In this document: one piece after another, positions 8,415 to 17,339 of the stretch
Layout of the letters: every line of letters begins with the position of its first letter
Numbering within the stretch: the stretch's first letter is position 1
NCBI RefSeq assembly: GCF_900105075.1
Contig: NZ_FNSK01000001.1
Location: 1,377,001-1,441,000 of the forward strand
Source: Rhodobacter sp. 24-YEA-8
GTDB lineage: Bacteria > Pseudomonadota > Alphaproteobacteria > Rhodobacterales > Rhodobacteraceae
Reading direction: 5' to 3'
DNA: 64,000 nt
The notes under the pieces: generated by a model
Database searches by the model: none
Told to the model about the DNA's origin: nothing
The model's input: the letters and a program-made list of their open reading frames with translations, nothing else
Made by a program: the position numbers and the translations under genes

Positions 8415-9161
8415 TCAGGAAAACAGGCCGCCCTCATCGGCATCGACATCAATCGTCAGCGAGACATGGCGGGGGCGGGTCAGTGCAAAAACCGCTGCCT
8501 CGACCACATCCCGGCCGGTGCCGCGCTGGCCTTTGTCACGAAGGGCCGCCTCTGCCCAGTCCGGCTGATCCGGTATCGCGTCATCCAGATAGGGCGGATT
8601 GATCAGGATCGAGCGGAACTTGCTGCCGATGAAATCCTGCCGTAAGCCTTCGGCCAGTGCCACCTGCCCGCGTTTTGCCGCATAGAAAGGCACCGAAACC
8701 GATTGCAATGCCGCATTCGGCAGGCCGCTGATCGAACCGATTGTAACAATATCCGGCGCATCGGATGCCTGCATCAGCGGCCTGATGCCTTGTACGAGCA
8801 GAAATGTGCCGGTGATCGCCGCGTTTACTACGCCCAGAACCTCCGCATCTGAATAAGGCATGTCGCGGCTTTCCAGCCACATCGCCCCATTGTTGATGAG
8901 GATGTCGACCTTCGGTGCCAGAGCCGCAATCCTGGCCGCCGCCTGCTCAACGCTTACCGCATCAGCAAGATCAAGTTCCACGACTTTCGGCGCCATCCCG
9001 CCTTGTGCAGTCACGCGTGCCGAGATGGCAAGAAGGTCCGCCTCACGTCTTCCGCAAAGGATAAGGGCACAGCCCATCGATGCCAATGACAGGGCGAAAG
9101 CCGCGCCAAGTCCGCGACCCGCGCCGGTGATGACCGCAGTTTTTCCGTTGAAATTCAGCAT
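8415..9161 (-). CDS. Short-chain dehydrogenase/reductase (SDR) with an atypical active site
   Basis: A 248-residue Rossmann-fold oxidoreductase. The cofactor motif TGAGRGLG lies at 12-19 and the structural NNGAM motif near 90-94. The catalytic region reads VPFYAAKRGQ (157-166): aligning Lys163-Arg-Gly with the usual Lys-x-Gly puts Phe159, not Tyr, at the catalytic position, with a Tyr one residue later. Activity may therefore be altered. The ATG at 9161 lies one base after the stop of an upstream frame (TGA-A-ATG), suggesting translational coupling to a gene now truncated. It is convergent with the MFS gene. NAD(P) is expected; the substrate is unknown. Confidence 0.85.
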   Translation of the reverse strand: MLNFNGKTAVITGAGRGLGAAFALSLASMGCALILCGRREADLLAISARVTAQGGMAPKVVELDLADAVSVEQAAARIAALAPKVDILINNGAMWLESRDMPYSDAEVLGVVNAAITGTFLLVQGIRPLMQASDAPDIVTIGSISGLPNAALQSVSVPFYAAKRGQVALAEGLRQDFIGSKFRSILINPPYLDDAIPDQPDWAEAALRDKGQRGTGRDVVEAAVFALTRPRHVSLTIDVDADEGGLFS

Positions 9162-9162
9162 T

Positions 9163-9291
9163 TCATCGTTCCAGATCCACGCTCCGCATTCTGGCCGCCC
9201 TGGCCTCGATTGGCAACCGCTCCGTGATCGTGCAATCGAGCAGTTCCCGGATCGATGGGTCGTTCTTATCGAGCACAATCTGCAGCACCAT
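9163..9291 (-). pseudogene. Possible 3' remnant of an unidentified gene upstream of the SDR
   Basis: A frame of 42 codons with natural-looking composition (LDKNDPSIRELLDCTITERL...) ends one base before the SDR start. Its upstream side runs into the IS5-family remnant, so it may be the surviving tail of an interrupted gene, or a short ORF from the ATG at 9291 with AGGA upstream. I do not recognise the family. Confidence 0.3.
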
Positions 9292-9325
9292 GATCCTGCG
9301 CACACCAAAGCTTGAGGCGCGAACC

Positions 9326-9560
9326 ATCTGGCGACGATGGAGCGGACACCACCGCCGAAGCCGGGCAGAGACCAAAATGTCCTGCGTCAGGCTCTTGGGC
9401 CAGCGCGGTGCGGCACCTTGATCGTCAGGTCGCGGAGTTCAAGGTTCGTGTTGCCGTGCTCCAAGGTCTCACCGCGATAGCCCCCCTCACAGAAGCCGTG
9501 GCATAGGTCTGTCCGGGAAGAGGGAAGCTCCGACCATCAGTCGATTTGTGCAATGGAGCC
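9326..9560 (+). pseudogene. IS5-family (IS903-type) transposase, C-terminal remnant with right end
   Basis: From 9326 the plus strand reads IWRRWSGHHRRSRAETKM and CVRLLGQ. After a frameshift it continues in another frame as DRQVAEFKVRVAVLQG and ends LTEAVA at a stop near 9506. Both pieces match, from memory, the C-terminus of IS903-type transposases of Rhodobacterales. The downstream TTTGTGCAATGGAGCC (9545-9560) looks like the right terminal inverted repeat, since its complement GGCTCCATTGCACAAA recurs at 20964. The catalytic core is absent, so the element is dead. Confidence 0.75.
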
Positions 9561-9617
9561 CCGCAAAATGGCGCGTGCGATATTCTGTGCGACAGGCGGC
9601 AGACTGTGTATGCAGGC

Positions 9618-10034
9618 TCACATGATCACGTATAGCACGCCCTGCTCGGCTACGGTCTGATAAGTGGTCGCGTCGGGCACCTCATTCTCATTGCAGTCCG
9701 GACCGTTCTCCACCGCCGTTTCATAGGAGCGCACTTTCAGCCGGGTGGGGTCGATCCGTGAGCGGCCGGTCTCGATATCGAATTCCCAGTGATGCCAGGG
9801 GCAGCGCACCGTCATATTGCGCCGGCAATACTGATGCTCCCCTACCCGCTCTGCCCGCAGCTCGCCGATCTGATCGCCGGCGGACAGCGGCCCGCCCTGA
9901 TGCGGGCAACGGTCCGAGAGGGCATAGAAGCGCCCTTCAACATTGAAGATCACCACCGGCCTGCCGTTGATGTCAATCTTCAGACGGCCGCCTTCGGCAA
10001 TGCAGTCGGTTGTGCCAACCCGGAACCGTGTCAT
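9618..10034 (-). CDS. Rieske [2Fe-2S] domain protein
   Basis: A 138-residue single-domain Rieske protein. Cluster ligands are visible as Cys43-Pro-His45 in DRCPHQGG and Cys78-Pro-Trp-His81 in RCPWHHWEF. The spacing between the two boxes is longer than in a minimal Rieske ferredoxin, because a loop of about a dozen residues (RAERVGEHQYCRRN) is inserted. It could act as an electron carrier or as a small subunit of an oxygenase; no catalytic oxygenase domain is attached. Its ATG overlaps the stop of the preceding amidohydrolase (ATGA), so it is the last gene of a tightly coupled operon. Confidence 0.9.
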   Translation of the reverse strand: MTRFRVGTTDCIAEGGRLKIDINGRPVVIFNVEGRFYALSDRCPHQGGPLSAGDQIGELRAERVGEHQYCRRNMTVRCPWHHWEFDIETGRSRIDPTRLKVRSYETAVENGPDCNENEVPDATTYQTVAEQGVLYVIM

Positions 10035-11134
10035 CCGCGTGCTCCGTAAAGGGATTTTGCATTTTCGTAGAGAATGGCACGTTTCAGCTCCGGGCTCAGA
10101 TGCGGCGGCAATGAGAAGCGCGGATCATCGAAATCCCAATGCGGATAATCCGATGAGAAAACAACCCGGTCATGACCGATCCAGTCGAGCACATCGACGA
10201 GCTGGCGCCGGTTTTCCGGCTCTTCCATCGGCTGTGTTGCCACCCAGACATGCTGGCGCAAGTATTCAGAAGGGGGCCGTTTCACATGCGGCACCTCGCT
10301 GCGCATCCGCTCCCAAAGCCGGTCCAGCCGCCAGCCGAGGGCCGGAAGCCAGGCGAAACCGGCCTCAAGCAACACGATCTTTGTTCCGGGACAGGCCTCG
10401 AACAGACCCTCAAAAATCATGCTCGACAGCATGGCCTGGGCCGAGGGCGCATGTTCAGTCATCTCTTCCATATAATAGGATGGCCAGCCGGTCGGGGTGA
10501 TCGCATGGCCGGAATAGCCAAAAACATGGATGCCGACCGGCAGGTTCGCGGCCTCGGCTGCGGCAAAGATCGGCCAGTAACGACGCTGGCCCAGCAGTTC
10601 CGCCGTGCGGCTGAGCAGAAGAACCTGAGCGAAACGCTGATCCCCGGCATAATGCTCGATCTCCTGGCGGGCCAGATCAGCATTCTCATAGGGCACGCAG
10701 ATCGAACATTTCAGCCGCGGCTCAGGACGGTTGTAAAGCTCAAGCTGCCACAGATTGGTGGCACGGCAGAGCGCGGCGGAAAAAGCATCGCCCAGCACAC
10801 CCTGCCCCGTCGGCCAGAGCGGGTTCATGATGCCGAACTCCATATTGTAAAGATCAAGCAGCTGGCTTTGCAGCAGCCCGACATCGGAACCGGGCAGCCC
10901 CTGTTCGGGCCAGGTGTCGCGGCGCGATGAGGCGGGCGCCGCCTTGGGAAACGGATTGCCGTCCTGATAACCCATACGGTAACGCAGCCCGTAGGTGGAG
11001 AGATGCGCCCCCCATTCGGCACTGAGAAACGGCTTCAGATCATCCGCCGACGACAGTTTCGGATGCACATCGCAGTCGATCACCTTCTGCACAACGGCCT
11101 GATCTTTTGTCATATTTCCAGCCGGCACGGTCAT
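10031..11134 (-). CDS. ACMSD-type amidohydrolase family protein (copy 2)
   Basis: A 367-residue TIM-barrel metal-dependent hydrolase or decarboxylase of the amidohydrolase-2 family (PF04909). The first strand motif is IDCDVHPKL, a D-x-x-x-H version of the family's H-x-H. Others are GIHVFGYSGHAIT near residue 200 and VVFSSDYPHWDFDDP near residue 330, where the Asp is a metal ligand. Relatives decarboxylate or hydrolyse ring-cleavage products. It starts by ATGA overlap with the preceding paralogue (363 residues) and ends by overlap with the Rieske gene. Carrying two paralogues side by side hints at a heteromer or two sequential steps. Confidence 0.88.
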   Translation of the reverse strand: MTVPAGNMTKDQAVVQKVIDCDVHPKLSSADDLKPFLSAEWGAHLSTYGLRYRMGYQDGNPFPKAAPASSRRDTWPEQGLPGSDVGLLQSQLLDLYNMEFGIMNPLWPTGQGVLGDAFSAALCRATNLWQLELYNRPEPRLKCSICVPYENADLARQEIEHYAGDQRFAQVLLLSRTAELLGQRRYWPIFAAAEAANLPVGIHVFGYSGHAITPTGWPSYYMEEMTEHAPSAQAMLSSMIFEGLFEACPGTKIVLLEAGFAWLPALGWRLDRLWERMRSEVPHVKRPPSEYLRQHVWVATQPMEEPENRRQLVDVLDWIGHDRVVFSSDYPHWDFDDPRFSLPPHLSPELKRAILYENAKSLYGARG

Positions 11135-12222
11135 GAACTTTTCTCCGAAAGGCGGGGATAGGTGGCAAGGGGGTTTTCCAGCGCGATCTTGCGGATCAGC
11201 GCCGCATCGAAGGACTTCGGCAGCGGGTTATTGCCGTCGAACTGCCAGTGCGGATAATCCGAGGCATAGAGCAGAACCTGATCAGAGCCGATCTGATCGA
11301 TCAGCCGGGCGAGGATGTCCGGATCGTCAGGTGCATCAAAAGGCTGAGTGGTAAAGCGGATATGGTCGCGGATGATTTCAGCGGGCAGCCGGTCCACCCA
11401 GGGCGTCTCAAAGCGCAGCCCCTTCCAGAATTTCCCAAAGCGCCACATGAAGGCCGGAAGCCAGCTCACGCCGGATTCCAGAAACACCACTTTGAGCTCG
11501 GGGAATTCAGCGAAAACGCCTTCTGAGACCAGGCTTGCGAGCTGCGATTGCAGGATCTGCGCCTGGGCGGCGTAATCCTCGATCACCGTATTCGGCCAGC
11601 CGACCGAGGTCACCGGGTGGTGATAGGCGCTGCCGGCATGGATGCCCACCGGCAGCCGGTGACGGATGGCGGCGCGATAAAGCGGCCGGAACGAGCGGTT
11701 GCCATAGGGCATATGCGCGGCCGCAGGCAGCAGGATCTGCACAAAGCGCGGATCTGCGGCACAACGCTCGATTTCGGCCACTGCGGCCTCCATATCCTGC
11801 AGCGGGATCACCATCGAGGCGCGCAGCCCCGGATGGCGGTCCAGCCATTCGGCACGGGTCCAGTCGTTGATCGCGCGGGTCAGGGCAATCGCCATATCGG
11901 TGTCATAGATCATATGCACACCGCAGAGGTTGTTCAGGATAGCGGTTCCTGCCCCGAAACCTTCCAAGACTGTCGCGCCAAGTCGCGCGGCATGGTTGCG
12001 CAATCCGCCCGCACTGTCGCGCCAGTCCGGACGGCAGGTCAGTGGAGCGTTATTCGGATAGGCGATGCTGTCGAATTGCAGAATACCACGCGCCGTTATC
12101 AGATCCTGCCAGACTTCGGGCAAATAGGGCAGCAGATCAGCGGTGGTCGGATTGGGATGATGAACATCACAATCCACGCTTTCAGGGGGGAGCGGGTTTC
12201 CCGGGGGCTGAACCTCAGTCAT
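11131..12222 (-). CDS. ACMSD-type amidohydrolase family protein (copy 1)
   Basis: A 363-residue paralogue of the next gene, of the same amidohydrolase-2 fold. Motifs are VDCDVHHPNPTTADL near residue 17, PVGIHAGSAYHHPVT near residue 194, KVVFLESGVSWLPAFMWRF near residue 245 and LLYASDYPHWQFDGN near residue 325. These carry the His and Asp residues expected to hold a zinc ion. The pair is embedded between a redox chain and a Rieske gene, suggesting processing of a cyclic or aromatic acid, but the substrate cannot be read from sequence. About 30 bases separate it from the reductase gene upstream. Confidence 0.88.
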   Translation of the reverse strand: MTEVQPPGNPLPPESVDCDVHHPNPTTADLLPYLPEVWQDLITARGILQFDSIAYPNNAPLTCRPDWRDSAGGLRNHAARLGATVLEGFGAGTAILNNLCGVHMIYDTDMAIALTRAINDWTRAEWLDRHPGLRASMVIPLQDMEAAVAEIERCAADPRFVQILLPAAAHMPYGNRSFRPLYRAAIRHRLPVGIHAGSAYHHPVTSVGWPNTVIEDYAAQAQILQSQLASLVSEGVFAEFPELKVVFLESGVSWLPAFMWRFGKFWKGLRFETPWVDRLPAEIIRDHIRFTTQPFDAPDDPDILARLIDQIGSDQVLLYASDYPHWQFDGNNPLPKSFDAALIRKIALENPLATYPRLSEKSS

Positions 12223-12255
12223 GAGCGTCGAACTCTCTTTGGATTTCCGAAATTT

Positions 12256-13512
12256 CTACTGATCTGCCGGTATGGCCGGCATGCTCTGCCAGGCGGCAAA
12301 AGCTTCGGCGAGGCGGTTGGCGGCAACATCTTCGGGGCGTGGAGAGAAGCCAGCGTTCAGCATTTTGCGCGCCAGAAGATGATCGGCAGGCCGGTTGACC
12401 GAGTCGACCGCCAGCAGCCGGGATCCCGCGAAATGACAGACGGAAAACGCGCCATCCTGCCCGGCGGGAAGAAGGACCTGCTGATCGGCGCCGGTTGAAA
12501 TGCCCGCCATCTGCAGTTTCTGATCGCCGATATCGGACCAGAACCATGGCAGGGCCGCATAGGGGATTATGCGCCCGCAGAGGGTTGCGGCGGCGGTTCT
12601 GGCCTGATCGGTTGCCGCCTGAACCGATTCCAGCCGCAGCAGCCGGCCGCTGGCCTGGTGTGGAAATCGGGCGCAGTCACCGATCGCGAGGATGTCGGGA
12701 TCAGAGGTCTGCATCAGCCCGTCCACCAGGATGCCATTATCACAGTTCAGACCCGCCGCGCGGGCCAGCCCCGTATCAGGCTCCACCCCGATGCTGCTCA
12801 CCAGCAGATCAGCCTCAATCCTTTCGCCCCCCGTCAGACGCATCTCATGGCGGTGTTCGCGGCCCGGGCCTATCATGCTCAGGCCTGAATTCAGATGAAT
12901 GGTCACCCCTGCCGTCCGCAAGGTCGCCAGGATATGGGATGAAACCGCCGGTGCCACGACCCGGCCCAGCACCCGGTCTGACATCTCGGTCACGGTGACG
13001 GTCTTGCCCAGAGCGGCCAGGGTGGCTGCCAGTTCCAGCCCGATGAATCCGGCCCCCACAATCACGAGGCTGCGGCTGGCGGCGATCTGCGCACGCAGCG
13101 CTTCGGCATCCGCGACTGTGCGCAGCGCAGCGATCTGCGCGCCCTGAAGGCCGCCACCCTCCGGCAACGAGAGCGGCCGCGGGCGGGCGCCGGTGGCAAG
13201 GATCAGCTTGTCATATGGCTCTTCCCGGCCGCAGCTCAGCCGTATCCGATGCGCATCGGGCCGGATCTCTACAACACGCACACCGCGTTCCAGTATGATG
13301 TTGTTGGAGGTGTAGAAGCCTTCAGCGCGCAGCAGCTGGGGCCTGGGTTCCGGCTGTTTCAGAAAGGTCTTTGACAGTGGCGGCTTGTGATAGGGCAAGC
13401 TGCGCTCATCGGTCAGCACCCGGATCGGCCCGTCATAGCCTTCGAGCCGCATACTGGCGGCAGCCTGGATGCCGGCATGGCCGGCGCCGATGATGATCGT
13501 ACCGGCAGCCAT
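12256..13512 (-). CDS. FAD-dependent ferredoxin reductase (putidaredoxin reductase type)
   Basis: A 418-residue NAD(P)H:ferredoxin oxidoreductase. The FAD motif GAGHAGIQAA is at residues 7-16, LILATGARPRPLSL near 105, the NAD-binding motif VIVGAGFIGLELAATLAALG near 150, and the second FAD motif DILAIGDCARFP near 275. The C-terminal domain carries the LESVQAATDQARTAA segment typical of putidaredoxin or rhodocoxin reductases. It overlaps the ferredoxin stop by one base (TGATG), so the pair is translationally coupled. Such reductases normally feed a P450 or Rieske oxygenase; neither is present in the operon. Confidence 0.92.
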   Translation of the reverse strand: MAAGTIIIGAGHAGIQAAASMRLEGYDGPIRVLTDERSLPYHKPPLSKTFLKQPEPRPQLLRAEGFYTSNNIILERGVRVVEIRPDAHRIRLSCGREEPYDKLILATGARPRPLSLPEGGGLQGAQIAALRTVADAEALRAQIAASRSLVIVGAGFIGLELAATLAALGKTVTVTEMSDRVLGRVVAPAVSSHILATLRTAGVTIHLNSGLSMIGPGREHRHEMRLTGGERIEADLLVSSIGVEPDTGLARAAGLNCDNGILVDGLMQTSDPDILAIGDCARFPHQASGRLLRLESVQAATDQARTAAATLCGRIIPYAALPWFWSDIGDQKLQMAGISTGADQQVLLPAGQDGAFSVCHFAGSRLLAVDSVNRPADHLLARKMLNAGFSPRPEDVAANRLAEAFAAWQSMPAIPADQ

Positions 13513-13835
13513 CAGATCTGCCTTTCGGCGACATGCAGGATCAGCCCGTCCAGTGCCGGTTCCATGATCAGCTGACAGGCCAGCCGGCTTTCGGGCCGCA
13601 GCTCAGCCGCCGCCATTTCCAGCATGCCCTGCTCCATTTCGCCGGGGGCACCGGCGATGCCGAGAAAGGCTGCGTCGAGATAGACATGGCAGGTGGCACA
13701 CATGCAGGAACCGCCGCATTCCGCCACGATCCCCCCGACATCATGCCGCATCGCCGCCTCCATCGCACTTTCATGCGGCATGGCTTCGATCTCGCGGCGG
13801 CTTCCATCGGGCTGAATGAAGGTAATATTAAGCAT
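13512..13835 (-). CDS. [2Fe-2S] ferredoxin, adrenodoxin/putidaredoxin type
   Basis: A 107-residue plant/vertebrate-type ferredoxin. Cluster ligands follow C-x5-C-x2-C-x37-C: Cys40, Cys46, Cys49 and Cys87, with an extra Cys44 inside the loop (AECGGSCMCATCHVY). It carries electrons from the adjacent reductase. AGGA lies a few bases before the ATG. It follows the ATPase gene by about 15 bases, so the electron-transfer genes are part of the same transcript as the transporter. Confidence 0.93.
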   Translation of the reverse strand: MLNITFIQPDGSRREIEAMPHESAMEAAMRHDVGGIVAECGGSCMCATCHVYLDAAFLGIAGAPGEMEQGMLEMAAAELRPESRLACQLIMEPALDGLILHVAERQI

Positions 13836-13849
13836 TTCGGTCCTGAGGG

Positions 13850-15478
13850 TCAGTTTGCGGCAGAAAGAGTGCTTAGCGTGGTGCGACCCGGCGCTGCCGC
13901 CAGCAGCTCCCTTGTATAGGGATGCTGCGGATCGCGGAGGATCGCGGAGGCCCGCCCCTGTTCGACGATGCGGCCCTTTTGCATGACGATGATGTCATCG
14001 CTGATCTGGGCCGCGACGCGCAGATCATGGGTGATGAAGAGCATCGCCAGATCCAGCCGGGCCTGGAGATCGCGCAGCAGTTCCAGCACCTGCGCCTGCA
14101 CCGATACATCCAGCGCCGAGAGGCTTTCGTCGGCGATCAGAACATCGGGCCGCATCGCCAGCGCCCGGGCAATACCGATCCTTTGCCGCTGCCCGCCGGA
14201 AAAGGCCGCCGGGCGCCGCGCGTAAGCAGAGGCCTGCAGACCGACGAGGGTCAGAAGCTCTTCGGCAACCGCGCGCGCCTTGCTTGGCGGTGTGCCCGCG
14301 AGAATGGCCGCCCGCGCGATCACATCGCCGACCCGCCGTCGGGGGTTGAGGGATTCGAAAGGATCCTGAAAAATCATCTGAATGCGGCGCCGGCACTGCG
14401 CCAGATCACGCGGGGGCAGCGCAAGGATATCGGTTCCGCCGACCTCGACCCGGCCCGCTTTCGGTTCGATCAGACGGATCAGCGCCTTTGCAAGGGTAGA
14501 TTTGCCCGAGCCGGATTCTCCGACAACCGAGAGAACGCTGCCGCGAAACAGGGTAAGGTTAATCTCATCAAGCGCGCGCATGGCCCCGAAGCTGTGGCAG
14601 AGCCCTGCAGCCTTCAGTGCGATCTGGCTCCTTTCCGGCGCCGGGCGCAGGCGTGGCGCCAGGCCCGGGATGGCGGCAATCAGACTGCGCGTATAGGGAT
14701 GGCTTGCCGCCTCCAGCACGTCGCGCGCCGGGCCAAGTTCGACGATCACCCCGTCTTTCATCACGGCGATACGATCCGCGATATCGGCGACCACACCGAA
14801 ATCATGGGTGATAAAGAGGATCCCGTGGTTATAGACGTCGCGCAATTCACGGATCAGTTTCAGCACCTGCGCCTGAGTGGTCACATCAAGTGCGGTGGTC
14901 GGCTCATCGGCGACCAGAACGCTGGGGTTAAGCGCCAGGGCCATCGCAATGACCACCCGCTGACACTGACCGCCGGACAGGCAATGCGGGAATGAGGCAA
15001 GGATGCGGTCGGGATCCGGCAGATGCATTGCCTCAACCAGGGCACGGGCGCGCTTGCGGCGTTCGGCTGCGTCAAAATCGGAATGCAGCAGAAAGACTTC
15101 CTCGATCTGTTCCCCGACGGTCATTGCCGGGTTGAGCGAGGACATCGGCTCCTGAAAGATCATCGCGATATCGCGGCCGCGCATTTGCCGCAGCTGTGCC
15201 TCGCTCAGCCCGGTCAGATCGGTGCCATTCAGCAGGATATGCCCCGCCACAACGTCAAGACCACGTGGCACCGCCCCCATCACAGCAGCGGAAAGGACCG
15301 ATTTGCCGGAGCCGGATTCCCCGACAAGGCAGAGGATCTCACCCGGGTGCAGCTCAAGGCTGGCGCCCGAGACCGCCAGAGAACGGTCTGCACCCTTTGG
15401 CAGGCTGATGCTGAGATTTTCAAGCTTCAGAACCGGCCGGGGGGCTGTAGTGTCGCCGGGATTGACAGGATCGGTCAT
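13850..15478 (-). CDS. Peptide/nickel-type ABC transporter, double ATP-binding protein
   Basis: A 542-residue fusion of two nucleotide-binding domains of the DppD and DppF classes. Each half has a Walker A motif (both GESGSGKS), a signature (LSGGQCQRVVIA in the first, FSGGQRQRIGIA in the second) and a Walker B (VLVADEPTTALD, VLIADESLSALD). It energises import of an oligopeptide-like or other amphiphilic solute. The frame is open back to 15565, but the ATG at 15478 overlaps the permease stop, which is the expected coupling. The ferredoxin follows directly. Confidence 0.93.
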   Translation of the reverse strand: MTDPVNPGDTTAPRPVLKLENLSISLPKGADRSLAVSGASLELHPGEILCLVGESGSGKSVLSAAVMGAVPRGLDVVAGHILLNGTDLTGLSEAQLRQMRGRDIAMIFQEPMSSLNPAMTVGEQIEEVFLLHSDFDAAERRKRARALVEAMHLPDPDRILASFPHCLSGGQCQRVVIAMALALNPSVLVADEPTTALDVTTQAQVLKLIRELRDVYNHGILFITHDFGVVADIADRIAVMKDGVIVELGPARDVLEAASHPYTRSLIAAIPGLAPRLRPAPERSQIALKAAGLCHSFGAMRALDEINLTLFRGSVLSVVGESGSGKSTLAKALIRLIEPKAGRVEVGGTDILALPPRDLAQCRRRIQMIFQDPFESLNPRRRVGDVIARAAILAGTPPSKARAVAEELLTLVGLQASAYARRPAAFSGGQRQRIGIARALAMRPDVLIADESLSALDVSVQAQVLELLRDLQARLDLAMLFITHDLRVAAQISDDIIVMQKGRIVEQGRASAILRDPQHPYTRELLAAAPGRTTLSTLSAAN

Positions 15479-16323
15479 GACTGGCGCTCCATCCGGCCGG
15501 ACACGTCTTTCAGACCGTCGGCCAGCAGGCTGAGACCAAGCATCAGCGAAGAGATCGCGAGGCATGGAAAGATGATAAGATAGGGAAATGCCATCGCCAT
15601 CGCGCGGCCTTCATTGACCATCGAACCCCAGTCCGGTGTAGGAGGAGGCAGGCCAAGCCCGAGAAACCCGAGGGTCCCCAGTTTGATCGCGGTATAGCCG
15701 ATCCGCAGGCAGAAATCGACGGCAAGCGGGCCAGTGGCATTGGGCAGAATATCCACGAGCATGATCCGCCAGGGGCTTTCGCCCTGGGTGCGGGCAGCGG
15801 CCACGAAATCGCGGCTGGAGATATCGAGACTGATGGCCCGCACGATGCGGAAGATTGCCGGGGCGCTCGCGAATGTCACCGCGAGGATGATGTTGAGTGG
15901 CGAGGGCCCGATGACCACGATGATCAGGATGTAAAGCACAAGAACCGGGAACGAGAGCACGACATTGGCGATGAAAGACAGGACCATATCGGTGCGACCG
16001 CGCTGATAACCTGCGGCAAGGCCGGCGCTGATCCCCACAGCATAGGCGGTCAGGGTGGCCAGCGTTGCATAGACCACCACGGTTCGGGCGCCGTAGATCA
16101 GTCGCGACAGGATATCGCGTCCCACGAGATCGGTGCCCAGCCAGAACATTCCGCCGGCCGGATCCGGGGTCAGTGGCTGCGCCAGTGGTTGCAGCATGCG
16201 AAGCGGATCATAGGGGGCGATCAGCGGCGCCAGCAGGGCGATGAGCAGCCAGGCGAGCGAGATGCCGCCCCCGATAAGCACCATAGGGTGGCGCAGATAG
16301 GCTCTGAGTTTGCTGTCAGGCAT
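15475..16323 (-). CDS. Peptide-type ABC transporter permease (DppC class)
   Basis: A 282-residue inner-membrane permease with about six helices. The DppC-type motif EAA-loop region runs through DFVAAARTQGESPWRIMLVDILPNA, followed by GTLGFLGLGLPPPTPDWG and a C-terminal LGLSLLADGLKDV. The N-terminal LAPLIAPYDP is the family's usual start. The ATG at 16323 overlaps the upstream permease stop by 8 bases; an open extension to 16419 lies inside that gene and is not used. It pairs with the DppB-class subunit encoded just upstream. Confidence 0.92.
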   Translation of the reverse strand: MPDSKLRAYLRHPMVLIGGGISLAWLLIALLAPLIAPYDPLRMLQPLAQPLTPDPAGGMFWLGTDLVGRDILSRLIYGARTVVVYATLATLTAYAVGISAGLAAGYQRGRTDMVLSFIANVVLSFPVLVLYILIIVVIGPSPLNIILAVTFASAPAIFRIVRAISLDISSRDFVAAARTQGESPWRIMLVDILPNATGPLAVDFCLRIGYTAIKLGTLGFLGLGLPPPTPDWGSMVNEGRAMAMAFPYLIIFPCLAISSLMLGLSLLADGLKDVSGRMERQS

Positions 16324-17281
16324 CTGCCACCCCCGCGCTGCGTTCAGCACCAGAGAGGCTGATGCGGGGATTGAGCCAGACATAGGCGAGGTCAGAGAGG
16401 ATCTGAGACAGCACGACAACCACGACGCTGACCATGGCGCAGGCCTCGATCAGATAGACGTCGCTGTTCAGCGCCGCATCATAGAGAAGCGAGCCGAAGC
16501 CTTTATAGGCAAAGAAAACCTCGACCACGATCACGCCCGAAAGCAGCCAGGGCACCTGCATCATCACCACGGTAGCGGGCACAATCAGCGCGTTACGCAG
16601 CGCATGGCGGAACACGATCCGGAAGGTGCCGGCCCCTTTCAGCCGGGCAGTGCGCACATAATGCGAGGCCATAACCTCGGCCATCGCGGTGCGAGTGATG
16701 CGCGCAAGATAACCGGTCGAGTAGAGCGCCAGAACGGCGACCGGCAGCACCAGCTCGCTGAGGGAAAATCCGGTCAGCATGGTGCTGGTGCCGGGCAATA
16801 CCCCAAGCCAGAACACAAAGATGGCCGAGAGCAGGACCGCCGAGGCAAAATCGGGCACCGAGGTCGAGAGGATCGCAAATACCGAAACAACGCGGTCCAT
16901 CATTGAATTGGGCCGCATGCCGGCAATCACCCCCAGCAGAAGCGCGGTCGGGACCATCACCAGCAGGGCACAGGCGCCCAGCAGCAGCGAGGCGCCCAGC
17001 CTTGCCGGAATGATCTCGATCACCGGGGCCCGGAAGTGACTGGAGAGGCCCCAGTCACCTGACAGGAACGCGACAAGCCAGCGGCCATAGCGCAGCACAA
17101 GCGGGTCACGATAGCCATTGGCCAAAAGCCAGGCCTCCCGCTGTTCTTCGGTCGAGAACTGCCCCAGCACCTTGGCGGCGACATCGTCGACATTCACCTC
17201 TAGCGCAAGATAGACCAGTATCGAGACGGTCAGCATTGTTGCCGCAGCCCAGCCGAGCTTGCGGAGTAAAAAAGCAGTCAT
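16316..17281 (-). CDS. Peptide-type ABC transporter permease (DppB class)
   Basis: A 321-residue permease starting MTAFLLRKLGWAAATMLTVS with the first helix, then an extracytoplasmic loop (residues about 30-95) and five more helices. The EAA loop reads ASHYVRTARLKGAGTFRIVFRHALRNAL in outline, followed by the DppB-typical VVEVFFAYKGFGSLLYDAA. It lies about 58 bases downstream of the binding-protein gene in the same direction. It is part of the same import system as the double ATPase. Confidence 0.92.
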   Translation of the reverse strand: MTAFLLRKLGWAAATMLTVSILVYLALEVNVDDVAAKVLGQFSTEEQREAWLLANGYRDPLVLRYGRWLVAFLSGDWGLSSHFRAPVIEIIPARLGASLLLGACALLVMVPTALLLGVIAGMRPNSMMDRVVSVFAILSTSVPDFASAVLLSAIFVFWLGVLPGTSTMLTGFSLSELVLPVAVLALYSTGYLARITRTAMAEVMASHYVRTARLKGAGTFRIVFRHALRNALIVPATVVMMQVPWLLSGVIVVEVFFAYKGFGSLLYDAALNSDVYLIEACAMVSVVVVVLSQILSDLAYVWLNPRISLSGAERSAGVADA

Positions 17282-17339
17282 TCGCGTCCTGTTCTTTCCG
17301 GGGGTTCAGATCATTGCGTCTGATGCGGGCGTGGTGGTC

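Noticed and set aside
9618..10034. Rieske protein as a nitrite reductase small subunit (NirD)
   Set aside because: No NirB is nearby, and it has both standard Rieske ligand pairs and a loop insertion. NirD proteins usually lack the ligands.
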